A stretch of 64,000 bases of DNA from Mixophyes australis (Eukaryota; Chordata; Amphibia; Anura; Limnodynastidae): the NCBI GenBank assembly GCA_036250195.1, contig JAVHZZ010000006.1:73667369-73731368 (forward strand), written 5' to 3'. Below the pieces are notes generated by a model, which had not been told where the DNA came from, ran no database searches, and was given only the letters and a program-made list of their open reading frames with translations. The position numbers and the translations under genes were made by a program. Positions within the stretch are counted from its first letter, which is position 1, and the number at the start of each line of letters is the position of its first letter. Of this stretch, positions 24,440 to 36,267 are shown piece after piece.

Positions 24440-25512
24440 AACAGCAATTGTACTGTAAATTTGGCCAATGTTTGCTGCTTAAGGGACAAACTTTTTCAAG
24501 ATCTGGAATTGTCTCTGTATATTAGGGATAGTACTTTGTACCTAGGTAAGTTAGTGCAGCAAATTTTAAAGGATAGTCAACTTTTGGGGAAGTCACAACA
24601 TTCACCTCTCTTTAAATAGTGCTTTTGGCATCAAATCAAATGTTAGCTTTAGTTTAGTAAGTTAGACATTCAGGCAGCCTAAAACCTCTCCATGTGGTAC
24701 TAGCCGAGCAAAGAACTAACATGTACACAATGAGCAGATTGACTTTTATGTGATTATGGGGGAAATCAAGCTCATTTTTGGGTCACACACATGACTGTAT
24801 CAAGGCACATTGCAGTTATTGCTGCTATTTTAACCAACCAACCTAAGCTACGTGACTTGCTCCACAGCAGTTGTGATGTTTTACGGCACACTTCTGCTTA
24901 TCTGGGCTCTATATATTTTGGTCAAATCAAAAGTGAATCTAGAAACTGAGACCAATTGCCATTTTGTTAAAATTAACTATGCCATCAAAAAGATAGTGAA
25001 ATAATCCTGTAGGTGTCATATATAACAAAAAGGTAAAGCAATTGCGCTCAATTATCTTGTAGTAAATAAAAATATTGAAGACTTCAAATGGTAATGATGT
25101 TGCGATTGTAACATGGATTAAAACAATAACATTTATTAATACATCCAAATAAATAAATAAATAAAAGGAATGGTCATTCAATATAGTGCAAAAACATAAA
25201 CATAGCAACCAGTGCTTATATTCCACACAACAAAATCCGGGGGTCCAATTGTATCGGGGCATAAGAGGCTGCTGCAAATAACCTTGTGTAAAGATAGTAT
25301 GTCCTTTTGGTCCAAACAAGTGGCTATATATTGGAGGAAAAATAGGGTCCAATAGCAGACTAAAAACCAACCTCAAATAGTCCAGCAGTATGATTGGAGT
25401 CCAGCGGTGTCCTTAATCTAATTAACGGTGCAGAGATCCCAGTTCTATTGCACAGCGCTGACCGCGCTCACGAGGTAAATCCTCGGTGTCATATATAAAA
25501 TTTGCCAAAAGC
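24440..25512. other. Unannotated sequence; possible terminal part of an unidentified repeat
   Basis: A 14-bp direct repeat (GGTGTCATATATAA) occurs at 25012-25025 and 25485-25498. The 145-codon minus-strand frame at 24939-25376 has no recognisable domain. The text around 25030-25480 looks repeat-like but I cannot classify it. Confidence 0.3.
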
Positions 25513-25632
25513 ATACCTGGAATAGCTTGGCGCTTCTGCCCGCAGTGGAACATTTGAATGCCGAACTTCCTGCTTTCGGTGGAACGCACATGCGTTCCAC
25601 TGCGGGCAGAAGCGCCAAGCTATTCCAGGTAT
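25513..25632. repeat. Perfect 39-bp inverted repeat with 42-bp spacer
   Basis: Positions 25513-25551 and 25594-25632 are exact reverse complements. The arms contain ATACCTGGAATAGCTTGG and CGCTTCTGCCCGCAGTGG. The spacer itself contains GGAACGCACATGCGTTCC, a palindrome overlapping the right arm. Perfect arms in otherwise diverged DNA suggest a recent foldback element or active gene conversion. Transcripts from either strand would form a long hairpin. Confidence 0.85.
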
Positions 25633-25883
25633 TGAGGAATCGATTGTTGCTTGGGTATCGGGCAGCTGCGCCCCCTTGGGCTTGCGCCCGGGGCGATCGC
25701 ACCGCCGTCGTTCACCGCCGCTCTGCCTGTGACCCTTTTATTTAATTCGACATCCATCCCATAGACATGTATTTATAAAATGTGCACTGCCAAGAGTCGA
25801 ATCTACATCTTGGGGGCATGTAGGCAATGAAACTGTGACTCTGCCCACCACACACATTCCTCTATCCTCCACCACTTAGACCA
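25633..25883. other. CpG-rich segment followed by unannotated sequence
   Basis: Positions 25650-25720 are the most CpG-rich stretch nearby (GCGCCCGGGGCGATCGC). It probably belongs to a repeat and not to a promoter island, given the neighbouring repeat text. Confidence 0.3.
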
Positions 25884-26080
25884 GGGGGTAAATGTATCAA
25901 GCTGTGAATTTCCAGTGGGTTTGAAAAGTGGAGATGTTGCCTATAGCAACCAATCAGATCGTAGCTCTCATTTATTTAGTACATTCTACAAAATGATAGC
26001 TATAATCTGATTGGTTGCCATAGGAAACATCTGCACTTTACAAACCCACCAGAAACTCACAGCTTGATACATTTACCCCC
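25884..26080. mobile_element. Harbinger-like palindromic MITE, copy 2, GGGGGTAAATGTATCAAG subtype
   Basis: Terminal inverted repeats GGGGGTAAATGTATCAAG / CTTGATACATTTACCCCC flank the family core TTGCCTATAGCAACCAATCAG and its inverse. About 197 bp. Confidence 0.8.
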
Positions 26081-26373
26081 AGAGGTGTGCAACCAGTGTG
26101 TCCGTACCCTAACTGGAGCTACAGAATCTGTTTCTAGGGTCACTGTTTTTCAGATATGTCATACATTGTATTGGAAGCTGATTCTTTTTAGGGTCCTAAA
26201 ACAATGACACACTGAGTCTTGGGGGCCACGGGGGAATTGAGGCCCCCTTAGCCCAGGGGCCTCCATTCCCTTATTCCGGCCCTGGCCCTGATGTTCCTCA
26301 TCTAGGTGAATGTCACCCCCTGGTGGTGCAATGCTCATCCACTAGTCCTATTGTATACCTTTGTGAGTTACAT

Positions 26374-26566
26374 ATCATCATCATCATCATCACCATTTAT
26401 TTATATAGCGCCACTGATTCCGCAGCGCTGTACAGAGAACTCACTCACATCAGTCCCTGCCCCATTGGAGCTTACAGTCTAAATTCCCTAACATACACAC
26501 ACAGACAGACAGACAGAGACAGACTAGGGTCAAATTTGATATCAGACAATTAACATACTAGTATGT
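26374..26566 (-). mobile_element. tRNA-derived SINE, 3' part
   Basis: The sequence opens with the CAT/ATG tail, then the L2-like end (TTTATATAGCGCCACTGATTCC), then CAGTCCCTGCCCCATTGG and AATTCCCTAACA. The tRNA-like head is missing. It runs into a GTAT microsatellite. Confidence 0.8.
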
Positions 26567-26589
26567 ATGTATGTATGTATGTATGTATG
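26557..26589. repeat. (GTAT)n microsatellite
   Basis: About seven to eight GTAT units, directly visible. Confidence 0.9.
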
Positions 26590-27399
26590 CTGACCTGCCT
26601 GTTGTAGCGGGTTAAATCACAAACTAAGGATATAAAGCACTATTTGCATCAGTAGGTGACGGGTGCTATTGCCTTGCTGCAGATGGCCGTCTAAGTAGTT
26701 GGATATTTTGAGTTTGGTCACATTGTCAGACAATTAAACTGTAACGACTTATACAGCGCTCATTGCCAAGGCTCCTCCGCTGTGATCCGCCAGCAGTTTG
26801 ACGGTAAATCCGTTGCTGTGAATTCTTGCTAAGCTGGTCTGAGATACGTTGTAACAAAGTAAGAAGCAGAACCGTTCAGACATGCCTATAAAAGGGAAGC
26901 ATTGGGGTCTCTGAGAATGTGTTGGAAACGAGCATCTTGCTCTTTATCTACAGTCAGCTTTTATATGTCAGGGCTATGAAACCGAATCGTACTAATAAAT
27001 TTAAGGTAGAGCTTTGGCCCCTGTCCATTGCTTCTCACGCCAGTTTTACTGCAGGAAGGTTTACAATATGATCCTAAATCATCACTGGCAACTGCCAGGA
27101 CACCTGTGATTGTCTGCAGCCAGGCTGGCATGCTGTAGCGCTGGCATGTCTGGCACTCTCTTGCTTTGCCAGTCAATTGATCACAAGATGGACGTAGATA
27201 TTGTTAGGTTGCAGCCATGCGTTTAATGTAACAACACCAAACAGTTACATTAGTAGTCACTAGATTAGTGTGGCTCACTCACTTTGTTGTGGAAGAGGAT
27301 CTAATCGCATACAGAACTAGTCTGTGGTGTATCTATTCTGTCTAGAGAAGCAGAAACATGGACACTTGGATGGGTGTTCATCTTATAGCAGCACTGCAT
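26590..27399. other. Unannotated sequence
   Basis: No recognisable gene or repeat family. Confidence 0.4.
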
Positions 27400-27433
<34 letters not shown>

Positions 27434-27482
27434 ACATTTATTTATATAGTGCCAGCAAATTCCATAGCGCTTTACAATTGGG
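27400..27482 (-). mobile_element. L2-like LINE/SINE 3' tail fragment
   Basis: On the minus strand: CAATTGTAAAGCGCTATGG, then TATATAAATAAATG and about eleven GAT units. This is the same tail found at 29.7 and 55.2 kb. Confidence 0.7.
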
Positions 27483-27745
27483 CATATGTCATTTCCTTGA
27501 ACAATTAAAGGTTCACTTAAACCAGAGTTAAAGCTTTCCCCTCCACCCTTTGTTTTATTTGTTTTTTTAAATCTTTTTATTTTCAACAACTACATGAGAT
27601 GAGGGTACAGAAAAGAAATTGGCATCAGTTAGAGAGCATACATATCCACAGGATGTCTACCAAGAAACATATAACTACAAGAGTAAAGGAGGTAACATCA
27701 AGGTCATCTATAGAGTTTGTGACATGTGAGCCCCTACATGTAATT

Positions 27746-28007
27746 ATCATCATCATCATCATTTATATAGCGCCACTAATTCTGCAGCGCTGTACAGAGA
27801 ACTCATTCACATCGGTCCCTGCCCAATGAAGCTTACAGTCTAAATTCCCTAACACACACACACACACACACAGAGACAAAGGTCAGTTTGATAGCAGCCA
27901 ATTAACCTACCAGTATGTTTTTAGAGTATGGGAGGAAACAGGAGCAACCGGAGGAAACCCACGCAAACACAAGTGAGAACAAACTCCACACCGATAAGAC
28001 CATGGTT
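27746..28007 (-). mobile_element. tRNA-derived SINE nested in the L1 3' UTR
   Basis: It has the CAT tail, L2-like end (ATATAGCGCCACTAATTC), body (CAGTCTAAATTCCCTAACA), a CA run and GGAGGAAACCCACGCAAACA. The tRNA-like head is truncated at about 28007. Confidence 0.8.
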
Positions 28008-28237
28008 ATTGATTTTGACCTGAGATACCCTAAGAATTCATAGAATGAACCCTCAAAAGGCTACATGTTATTGGGGTTTGCTATTTTAGTGGAGGGAAAA
28101 CGTGGGATAAGGAAGGATGAGGGAAATACAAGGAAGCTGGAGAGAGAGAAAAGAGGGAAAAAGTTAAGAAGCAGCCAGGAAGGGATGTGTCCCGGACAGC
28201 CCCTCTCCGGCATCAAAAAAGAAGAGAAGAGAATATA

Positions 28238-28790
28238 AACTTATTGAGTGCCAGGTAGTGGGGATTGGTGAAAGGTATACCAGGGGTCCCACACTATGTG
28301 GAATTTAGTAATCCTATCCTGAAGAAGGCTTGTGATGTATTCCATTGATTCTATGTACCAAAACCCGTGAGACAACCCTCTGAAGGCCCGGAGGATGGGA
28401 GGACTTCCAGTCTCTGTGTTTGGAAAGTGATTTGACTGAAGAGCAGAGTAACATGACCATAGGGTCAGCGGTGATATCAAAGTGCAGGATTTGGGTGAGG
28501 AACGCAGATACTTTGAGTAAGAGACTGGTTACCAGGGGGTATTGCCACCAAATGTGAAAGAAAGTCCTCCCGCTCCCAGAAGCCCTCCAGCAAAGGTCTA
28601 GTGTACCTGGGTAAATTCTGTGCAGCTTGTTAGGTACCATGTACCACCTTATATATACTTTGTAAGCATTTTCCCTAATGGATGTGTTTATGGACACTTT
28701 GGAGATCCTAAGTTTTAGCCGGGACCATCATCCCTGGTCAAGTGTGCATTGGGTATCCATTTCCCAAGCCGTCTCAAAAGACTCCAAGGA
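28238..28790 (-). pseudogene. L1-type ORF2 C-terminal remnant
   Basis: In the frame open at 28697-28314 the order is RENAYKVYIRWYMVPNKLH, YPGTLDLCWR, then FFHIWWQYP. These match the conserved C-terminal region of L1/Tx1 ORF2, downstream of the reverse transcriptase, where RWY.TP, CWR and HIWW.CP motifs are typical. In this copy the second cysteine of CWRC-like text and the C of WWxCP are changed. Further upstream, WEMDTQ also fits the family but is cut off by a stop. The endonuclease and RT domains are absent, so this is a dead 5'-truncated copy. Frames beyond 28314 break up into the 3' UTR. Confidence 0.7.
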
Positions 28791-28880
28791 CATATTTAGA
28801 GGCACCAAAGTGAAATGATAGATGAGGGTACCCAGACCAGGAAAACCCACTTGGTACATACAAAGCCTCTGAAATGCCGT

Positions 28881-29600
28881 GGGCCTTCCTAGTTTGGCTG
28901 TTTTATCCTTTTCACCCTTTTAATATACAATGCTTATTAATTCCCATAGGTGTACCAGCACTGAAGCTCTTGCTTGGCCTAGGTTATGGTACTACACCCA
29001 CGATCGCTGGTCTATAGTGACATCCACAAGATAATCTGAATCTCATAAGGCATGGGAAAATAAATCAACTATTCCTAAAGTTGACAGGTACCCCTGCCAA
29101 AGACCACTTAAAATATAGTGAGTCCTCCTGTAACTTCAAATTTTGAATACCTGTCCAAAGACTGTATCACATGAGTGCACGTGAGCCTTCAAGTGACCCT
29201 AACATCCACTTGCATGGTACCATCTTTGACTGGGTATGCCCTGCTAGTCAGCCTTCAAGGAGAGATCAATCACCTTTAAATCACAAGTAGTCATATCTGA
29301 TATTTAAACTGGTGTCTCCCACAATGCCCTTGGGATCATTGTTATTCAGTCAGTGCATTAATCCATTGAGCTACTTTCTCATTGAAAACCACTGTCTGTC
29401 CAGGATTTTTGTGACACAGGGAAAATGCTGGAGAATATTGATAATCCTACTGCATTCAATTCACCCACAAAATAAAGTGACCATTTTAATTGTTACTGCG
29501 TATCTGTCACTTACACACAATGGAGGCCTCCATTTTCATGAAAATGCACTTAATAGGTTCACTAGGCACCAGTCGCTGAGGCATTTAGTAAATCCCTATA
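28881..29600. other. Unannotated sequence
   Basis: Nothing recognised. The upstream part, to about 28930, may still be L1-derived. Confidence 0.35.
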
Positions 29601-29740
29601 GATTGTAAGCTTGCGAGCAGGGCCCTCTTACCTCTCTGTCTGTATGTATCACCCAGTATTGTCTTATTAATGTTTGTTCCCAATTGTAAAGCGCTACGGA
29701 ATTAGCTGGCGCTATATAAATAAATGATGATGATGATGAT
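29601..29740 (+). mobile_element. L2-like LINE 3' tail
   Basis: GATTGTAAGCTTGCGAGCAG is followed by CAATTGTAAAGCGCTACGG, CTGGCGCTATATAAATAAAT and GAT repeats. No RT-coding sequence adjoins, so this is a very short 5'-truncated copy or tail-derived SINE. Confidence 0.75.
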
Positions 29741-30611
29741 CCCAGGTACATTGACAAACCTCCTCCTAGCTACAGGGCTGGTACATCATACGGTTTTGGT
29801 TCTTGCAAATCTAGAAGTTGCAGTGACCATTTCTTATACCACTGCATGTGGCAGGAAAATTTGGATTTCAGAATTACAGGAAATTGTGGCCAATTTGTGG
29901 GATAACCTCCAGGCAGACGCTCTAGACTAAAATAGTAGCATAAATAATACCATCAGTTGTTCCCCTTTACTCTACTGGATATATTTGCTTGCTGGGTTTT
30001 TCTAAAGAAACTTTGATCTTCGGACTGTTTCAATATTTGCACTCCCTGGTAGCCTATTCTGCATTTTCCATAAACATGTACCAAATAGACCTAAATATTG
30101 TATCCATTGTAGGCTGTTATATTTTATATTGTCTGAAAATGGGGAAGTGCTGTTTTACTTTTCTGCGCTCTGTAAAATAATTTGTGTTTAGAATCTTGAC
30201 ATAAATTGCAATCTCATTGGGTCGTTAGAGTATAATTGCCCTATAAAGTGTACAGCTATGCATAATTTGTTATGGCATTGGTATTACAGTGTTTAATGTA
30301 ATTTTATTTAGAAATGAACCTCCTTCTATTTATAGTGGCATATATTGAAGGCCCTTCTGACAATGAAAGTACCAGCAGGCATTTTCTGATTCAACAGTAC
30401 ATAAAAAAATAATCATGGATTATTGTTTCCAGAAATGCTGAATTTTTAAGTTATGAATGGTTTTCCACTCACTCCTTTGCTAATATTTGTGCTGTAATAC
30501 TGGCGATGTTCTGTGGAAAAGCGGAATTAACTTTAAACTGGTCTCTATTATTTGGATAATTACAAAAGATTTCTTTATAACATACAGGTAAACCAGACAA
30601 ATGCATATTTG
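29741..30611. other. Unannotated AT-rich sequence
   Basis: No gene or repeat family recognised. Confidence 0.4.
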
Positions 30612-30785
30612 AGGCTAGATTTACTAAGCTGCGGGTTTGAAAAAGTGGGGATGTTGCCTATAGCAACCAATCAGATTCTAGCTGTCATTTTGTAAAAGTA
30701 CTAAATAAATGAAAGCTAGAATCTGATTGGTTTCTATAGGCAACATCCCCACTTTTTCAAACCCACAGCTTAGTAAATCTAGCCC
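30612..30785. mobile_element. Harbinger-like palindromic MITE, copy 3
   Basis: GGCTAGATTTACTAAGCTGC at the left and its inverse at the right, with paired CCAAT boxes in the arms. About 174 bp. Confidence 0.8.
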
Positions 30786-30907
30786 TTGATCTTATAAAGA
30801 CATCAATGCAGCATTTTGGGGAGGGAGCGTGGTGCATTAATTGGCATTGATTAGTACTTGACTACAGAGCCATGTGCAGTCCATATCAATCATAAGGTGA
30901 AGAGTTA

Positions 30908-31083
30908 GGGTTATACTTACTAAACTGTGGGTTTGAAAAAGTGGAGACGTTGCCTATAGCAACCAATCAGATTCTAGCTGTCATTTTGTAGAATGAACTA
31001 AATAAATGAAAGCTAGAATCTGATTGGTTGCTATAGGCAACATCTCCACTTTTTCAAACCCGCAGTTTAGTAAATATACCCCC
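30908..31083. mobile_element. Harbinger-like palindromic MITE, copy 4
   Basis: A diverged left terminus (GGGTTATACTTACTAAAC) and right terminus AGTAAATATACCCCC bracket the family core. Only about 120 bp separates it from copy 3. Confidence 0.75.
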
Positions 31084-32599
31084 TAGACTTTATCAAGACA
31101 GTATAAAATCTAAATGGAGCATAGATCTTGATATCCTCAGGAGACATGCAGAGACAGAGAAATAACATGGTCACACTGGGATTTGGAAATGTTTTTTTCT
31201 CTAAGGTGCTGTAAGAAATGGTCTACAGGGACATCCACAGAAAGACAATCTCTCCCAGTCAGACGTAGAATGCTTGGGTCAAATCAACACAGAGCAACGG
31301 AACACACAAATAATGGTGGTTTAACGCTGTTGTGGGTGAAAAATGTCACTGGTTAATTAGAAAAAAACAGTGAATGTAAAATGTTTATATAGTGGATAGT
31401 AAGTAAAATGCAGATGCTTTAAAAAAGTGACCTGAAAACCACTGTGGTTTTTAGAGCAGCATCTTTTTTGGTATCTAACATTGCACAACATGCCAATATG
31501 GCATCTTAATAAGAGGAACCAGCATATAATTGCCTGAAGCATATTATGTGGCCCAAATTACCAGAATATTACATCAAACATCACCCAGTATATACCAGCT
31601 GGTGACCCAGTACATTTTACCAGCCTGTGTTTTTAAATATTTTCTCCTCTTTCATATCCCCCGAGTAACAGCTAAAACCATTAGAATTGATTCTGGGCCC
31701 TTAGAGTTCCCAGACACAGTATTGTTTAATGCTGTTATTAATGAGGCCAGAGACTCTATTCTATTGGGAACCTCCAGTAAAGATGTCTCCAGGGATTGTG
31801 GTGATTGAAAAAGAAAAAGTGCAGCTCTGGCAGCAGTAATATCAGCGTGTATGGTAACTTTAATGGTCAAAACAGATTGTAATGGTTACAGGCCGTTATT
31901 CACAGCCCAGTTCCAGTTTCACTATGCGGTGCAGGTTGGAGGAGAGGCATAGAGGTGTCAGGATGCCTTGGTCACCAATGTTTATTTAGTTAGCTCTTTG
32001 CTGATCAGCAGTGGTTGAATGGCTGGGCGAGAGGAAGCTGAGGGATGGCTGGTTTTCTTTTTATATTTTTCCTCCAGCATTGAGCTCTGTCACTCTGGTG
32101 TCCTAAGTTTTGTCTCTGCTTCAGACATACCCAGTAACTTCCTCTGGAGCTGCAGCACATTACTTAATGATCGGGGCACTTCCGGATGGTTGGATAATGC
32201 ATTATAGGTGGTACCCCGGGATAAACGTTGCCGCACTGTTTGCAAGGCTGGCCTCAGGCAACATATGGCATTTAATCACCCTGTCATCAGTGTGTGAGCT
32301 TTGGCTGCACTGCCTGGAAATCTCACTGGTCAGGACCCAGCCGGGTGCGATTAGTCACTCGTCCTTGGCATGGAACAGATGAAGCAAGCTGTAACGCTCT
32401 AAATGCTGGAATACACCTAGCTTCCAAATTAATTTCCCTGCTGGCGTATGAGATCTGTCAGTATGGTGTAATATGGCAGCATGTAGTCTATATGCATTGC
32501 CACTGCCCTAGGTGTCAGCTACTAGGAATCTTAGGTGTAGGGCCCCATGCTCTATCACTTGCTAAATCTCTTCTTTAATTGTTCCTCAGACATCAAGTG
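31084..32599. other. Unannotated sequence
   Basis: Several unrelated open frames of 60-94 codons without recognisable domains. No repeat family identified. Confidence 0.4.
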
Positions 32600-32870
32600 C
32601 ATGAGTATAAGCTTTCACAGGTAGCGTCCTCTCTACTCTATGTCTCATGTCTGTCCACCTCGTCTATCCCTGATTCTTACGCTGAGTCTTCTGCTGTTTG
32701 TTCACTCTACAATTTGTACAGGTATCGTGTTTATCCATGTGTGTGTTGTTGTGATTTAATTAAATTCATGTATCTGTTATTAGGTTTATTATATTTATGT
32801 ATCTATAAGATGAGTGTCCAGCACTACAGAATCGGACACCCTATCAGTAAATAAATGATGATGATGATAA
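32600..32870 (+). mobile_element. LINE 3' end (L2/CR1-like), probable
   Basis: A non-coding tail with GCTTTCACAGGTAGCGTCCT, AGCACTACAGAATCGGACAC and AGTAAATAAATGATGATGATG. The terminal GAT units are as in the other L2-like tails here. No RT-coding remnant is recognisable upstream. Confidence 0.5.
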
Positions 32871-33065
32871 AATGAGGCCACTCTCCCAGGTAGCAGATTT
32901 TGGGCATCTGCAAATATAGGCTATTCCAGGGATGGTAATTACCTTCCAGTCTGTTGGTAGAGCTAAGAATTATGCAAATGCCAATATTTCGGTTTTATAA
33001 ACTTTCAATATTAATGATATGTGGTAATAAGTGCATCATCTCAGATGTTATCTAAGGCAGCAGAG

Positions 33066-33068
33066 TTA

Positions 33069-33099
<31 letters not shown>

Positions 33100-33340
33100 C
33101 ATACACACCCACACCCACACCCCCACACACACATACATACATACATACATACATACATACACAAATACACACACATACGCATATACACACATATAAACAC
33201 ACACACACACATACACATACATACATACATACATACATACATACACATACACACACACATATACACACACACACACATACATACACATATACACACACAT
33301 ATATATACACACATACACATACACACACACACACACTAAC
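33066..33340. repeat. (CA)n/(CATA)n compound microsatellite, about 270 bp
   Basis: Alternating purine-pyrimidine repeats, directly visible. The 170-, 110-, 97- and 88-codon open frames that overlap it on both strands are artefacts of the repeat. Confidence 0.97.
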
Positions 33341-33989
33341 ATTTTGTATAGCAAAACAAAGAAGTCATTTATCTGCCCAATCATCCATACACAGGTTCTT
33401 TGTCTCTAACAATTCAAATATCTTTACTATTTATATATATCTTTATAAATTATCTTTGCTGGGAATCCATCATCCTTTCTGTGCATTGGTTACTCTTGCC
33501 GGGCTCCTGGACCACTCCATCTTTCTTGCATGATTAAAACAGGACTCCCTGCTACAATAAGCTAAAAGCACAACTTAAAATCTGGAAGCCGGCCTTCCTC
33601 TGGGTGAAACAATGTCATTTGTGTATTTGGAGATGGATGGGTTTCTTCACTTTATAGAGATTAATCAGTTCCCTCACACAAGGTTATGAGGTCTCCAGGA
33701 TCCCTTCTGTTTGGAATGCAGAACTGGGATCAAAGTTACAGCACACGTAACAAATAGAGGATTACAGAGTGATGAGTAGCTGTCCCCTCTGGCAGGGAAG
33801 GAGTTTAAGAGTTATATGCAATATATTACAGAATCATGTGGATAAATTTATATGTCATAAATAGAAATGAGGCTTTACTGGTGAACAATTTTAAGATTGG
33901 ACTATTATTATGTATGTGAATGAAATGAGAGAGATATCAGGTACAAGACGTGGGGACATCAGCTATACATTCTTGCAGTATGAGAGGCT
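33341..33989. other. Unannotated sequence
   Basis: No gene or repeat family recognised. Confidence 0.4.
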
Positions 33990-34385
33990 GGTGAGCATAA
34001 TTCTTCAGATTATTCCGCATCATTTTCTGCGTCTATCACATCTTCACCATATGTTCCCCTGCAGGGACACAGATTACTTTGCTTGGTTGAATACTCGCTG
34101 TGCCCTTGACAGAAATGAGATCTACATGTGCTATTAACTCTTTGGACAATCTTCAGTTTGCTCTTGTGCCTCCAGATGCTGGACTGTGTTGAATAAAGAC
34201 ATCTGTGTGAATGGAGGGGTTGGCTCTTGGTTCCTAAACACAATCTTGGCTGGGTTCCGCCCTTTGCTGTCCAAGAATAGTTGTGACAAGAGAGTGGGTG
34301 CCAAAACTACAAGATCCAGAATAGGGAAGAACCCTTGGTCCCCTCCTAGTTTACACATCAGCCAGTTCCCTCCTTCAGTATCGTA
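33990..34385 (+). repeat. LTR-like dispersed repeat, copy A
   Basis: Shares TTCCCCTG and TTACT(T/C)TGCTTGGTTG with the segment at 36268-36405. A poly(A)-signal-like GAATAAAGAC at about 34190 and the following text suggest an LTR-like R/U5, but ends and target duplication are not defined. Confidence 0.35.
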
Positions 34386-34546
34386 ATGTACGGCCCTATG
34401 TAAGTGGTGCCATTGCATCTTGCAGAAAAAATACATGAATCCCAAATGCCTTGTTTTCTGATTGTTTTCATCATGGTTTTTATCAATGGTCATATTTACA
34501 TCAACATCAAATAAAATTAAGAAAACAGGCTAAATTTACCAATTGA

Positions 34547-34721
34547 GGGCTAGATTTACTAAACTATGGGTTTGAAAAAGTGGAGATGTTGCCTATTGCA
34601 AACAATCAGATTCTAGCTGTCATTTATTTAGTGCATTCTACAAAATGACAGCTAGAATCTGATTGGTTGCCATAGGCAACATCTCCACTTTTTCAAACAC
34701 GCAGCTTAGTAAATATACCCC
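34547..34721. mobile_element. Harbinger-like palindromic MITE, copy 5, 175 bp
   Basis: GGGCTAGATTTACTAAAC to AGTAAATATACCCC with the shared core. One of the CCAAT boxes (AACAATCAG) is mutated in this copy. Confidence 0.8.
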
Positions 34722-35611
34722 TTAGTCTCTTCTTGTGCATAATAACCTCTACCGCCAGCAGAAAATAGATGAAGTTAGCCACCAGTTGGATGAACACCCC
34801 AGCTGGTATTTGGAAACATCACACGGACTATACATGATTTATAAATCAAGCCAGGCCACCTGACTTAAAATATATTTAACAAACTGGGGTGCTGGTTTGT
34901 ATCTTCCCAACATTTACATATTATTCTCTTAATGTTAATCCTCTGTATCTGTAATCCGGACATCTGAGCACAATGAGGCACACTGAGAGATGTTTGGTTT
35001 GGGATGCACAGCTAGTTTGACAACCCATAGATAAAGCTGATACACAGGGGACCATCTTCTAAGGTTGCAGAGGTAGATTAGTCTGGAACAGAAGTTACTC
35101 GCTCCAAAGGCAGCAGATATAACTCTTCACAAAGGTGAACAACTGTAATCTTATTCCCTTTGATGAAATAGATTATTTAACCCTTTGCGATCCTGTCTCT
35201 AAAACTTGGTTTATCTGCCAATAAAGAAGTTTTATTTTACAGTTATTTAATTGTGTAAGCAATATTTTAGTTGCCAGCTCGTTGGCTCAAGTTCCGAACA
35301 TCCATAATATTGTGTGATGGAGAAATGACTTGTGTTTTTATTTTCTAATGCATGCTAGCATCTATCCAACATTACATGGGGGTTCGTGAATTACACATTT
35401 TCCCATGGTCCTTTATTTCAGCAGTAACAAATGACAATATACCAGCTTCAGTGGCTGATACGAAAGTTGTTGTTTGGCCTCAGTGGCTGATACGAAAATT
35501 GTTGTTTGGCACTGAAAATCAAATGCCCCTTCTACACCCCCACCTTTGCTGACAGCACTACACTCATAATAAAAGTGCTCTGCCATGTGACTGTGAATTA
35601 GGAAACTCTAT
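34722..35611. other. Unannotated sequence with a 32-bp tandem duplication
   Basis: At 35449-35512 a 32-bp unit starting CAGTGGCTGATACGAAA is repeated twice with one mismatch and a diverged end. Otherwise nothing is recognised. Confidence 0.5.
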
Positions 35612-35786
35612 GGGCTAGATTTACTAAGCTGCGGGATTGAAAAAGTGGGGATGTTGCCTATAGCAACCAATCAGTTTCTAGCTTTCATTTATTTAATACA
35701 TTCTACAAAATGACAGCTAGAATCTGATTGGTTGCTATAGGCAACATCCCCACTTTTTCAAACCCGCAGCTTAGTAAATCTAGCCC
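35612..35786. mobile_element. Harbinger-like palindromic MITE, copy 6, 175 bp
   Basis: GGGCTAGATTTACTAAGC and its inverse at the two ends. The left CCAAT box reads AACCAATCAG and the right box is intact. Flanks TAT and TGT, so the target duplication is imperfect. Confidence 0.8.
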
Positions 35787-36267
35787 TGTGTCTGTTCCCT
35801 AGGCAAAAAATTTTAATTTTCTGAGTGTGTACAGTGCTGGAGCACGCGCCCCATGTAGCACTTTTCCCGCTTTGCTTCTTCCTCATCCTGGCCCTAACAA
35901 GTCTCGCACCCCTATTCGGTCAGTAGGGTACAGCTTTATAGAAAATTAAAAGGAATTTGGATTAAATAAATGGCCACACAGCAGAGACTCTAGAGAGTAG
36001 ATGCTAAAATGTTGTATTGTTTCATGTACATTACACTCAAGCAAAATAAGTTAGATGGAGGAACCTTGCTGGGATGTTACCATAAGTCACATTAGTAATA
36101 TTATGTAGTTCAATGTGGATGATGATCTGCAGATTAACAATATTGTGTCTATGGTTACTCCCATGCGTTTATTATGGTAAGAGTACAAGGGTTAAAAGCT
36201 CCTTCTCGGCTTAGTCTGCTAACGAAGCAATTGATGGAACCTCTCTGGGGCAAGTTGTACCCGTTAC
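35787..36267. other. Unannotated sequence
   Basis: No gene or repeat family recognised. Confidence 0.4.

Larger units (their letters stand above)
27549..28880 (-). mobile_element. 5'-truncated L1/Tx1-like LINE 3' end, interrupted by a SINE
   Basis: The minus strand reads C-terminal ORF2 coding sequence, a 3' UTR, then GAAAATAAAAAGATTT and an A-rich tail at 27549-27575, typical of frog L1 elements. A SINE is inserted at 27746-28007. ORF2 motifs are described in the separate entry. The 5' limit near 28880 is approximate. Confidence 0.75.

Noticed and set aside
25640..25730. CpG-rich stretch considered as a CpG-island promoter
   Set aside because: Too short (under 100 bases) and its text resembles a frog interspersed repeat.
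33021..33533. 170-codon open frame on the plus strand and 110/97/88-codon frames on the minus strand
   Set aside because: They are translations of the CA/CATA microsatellite (HT and VC/VY repeats). No domain and no coding signature.
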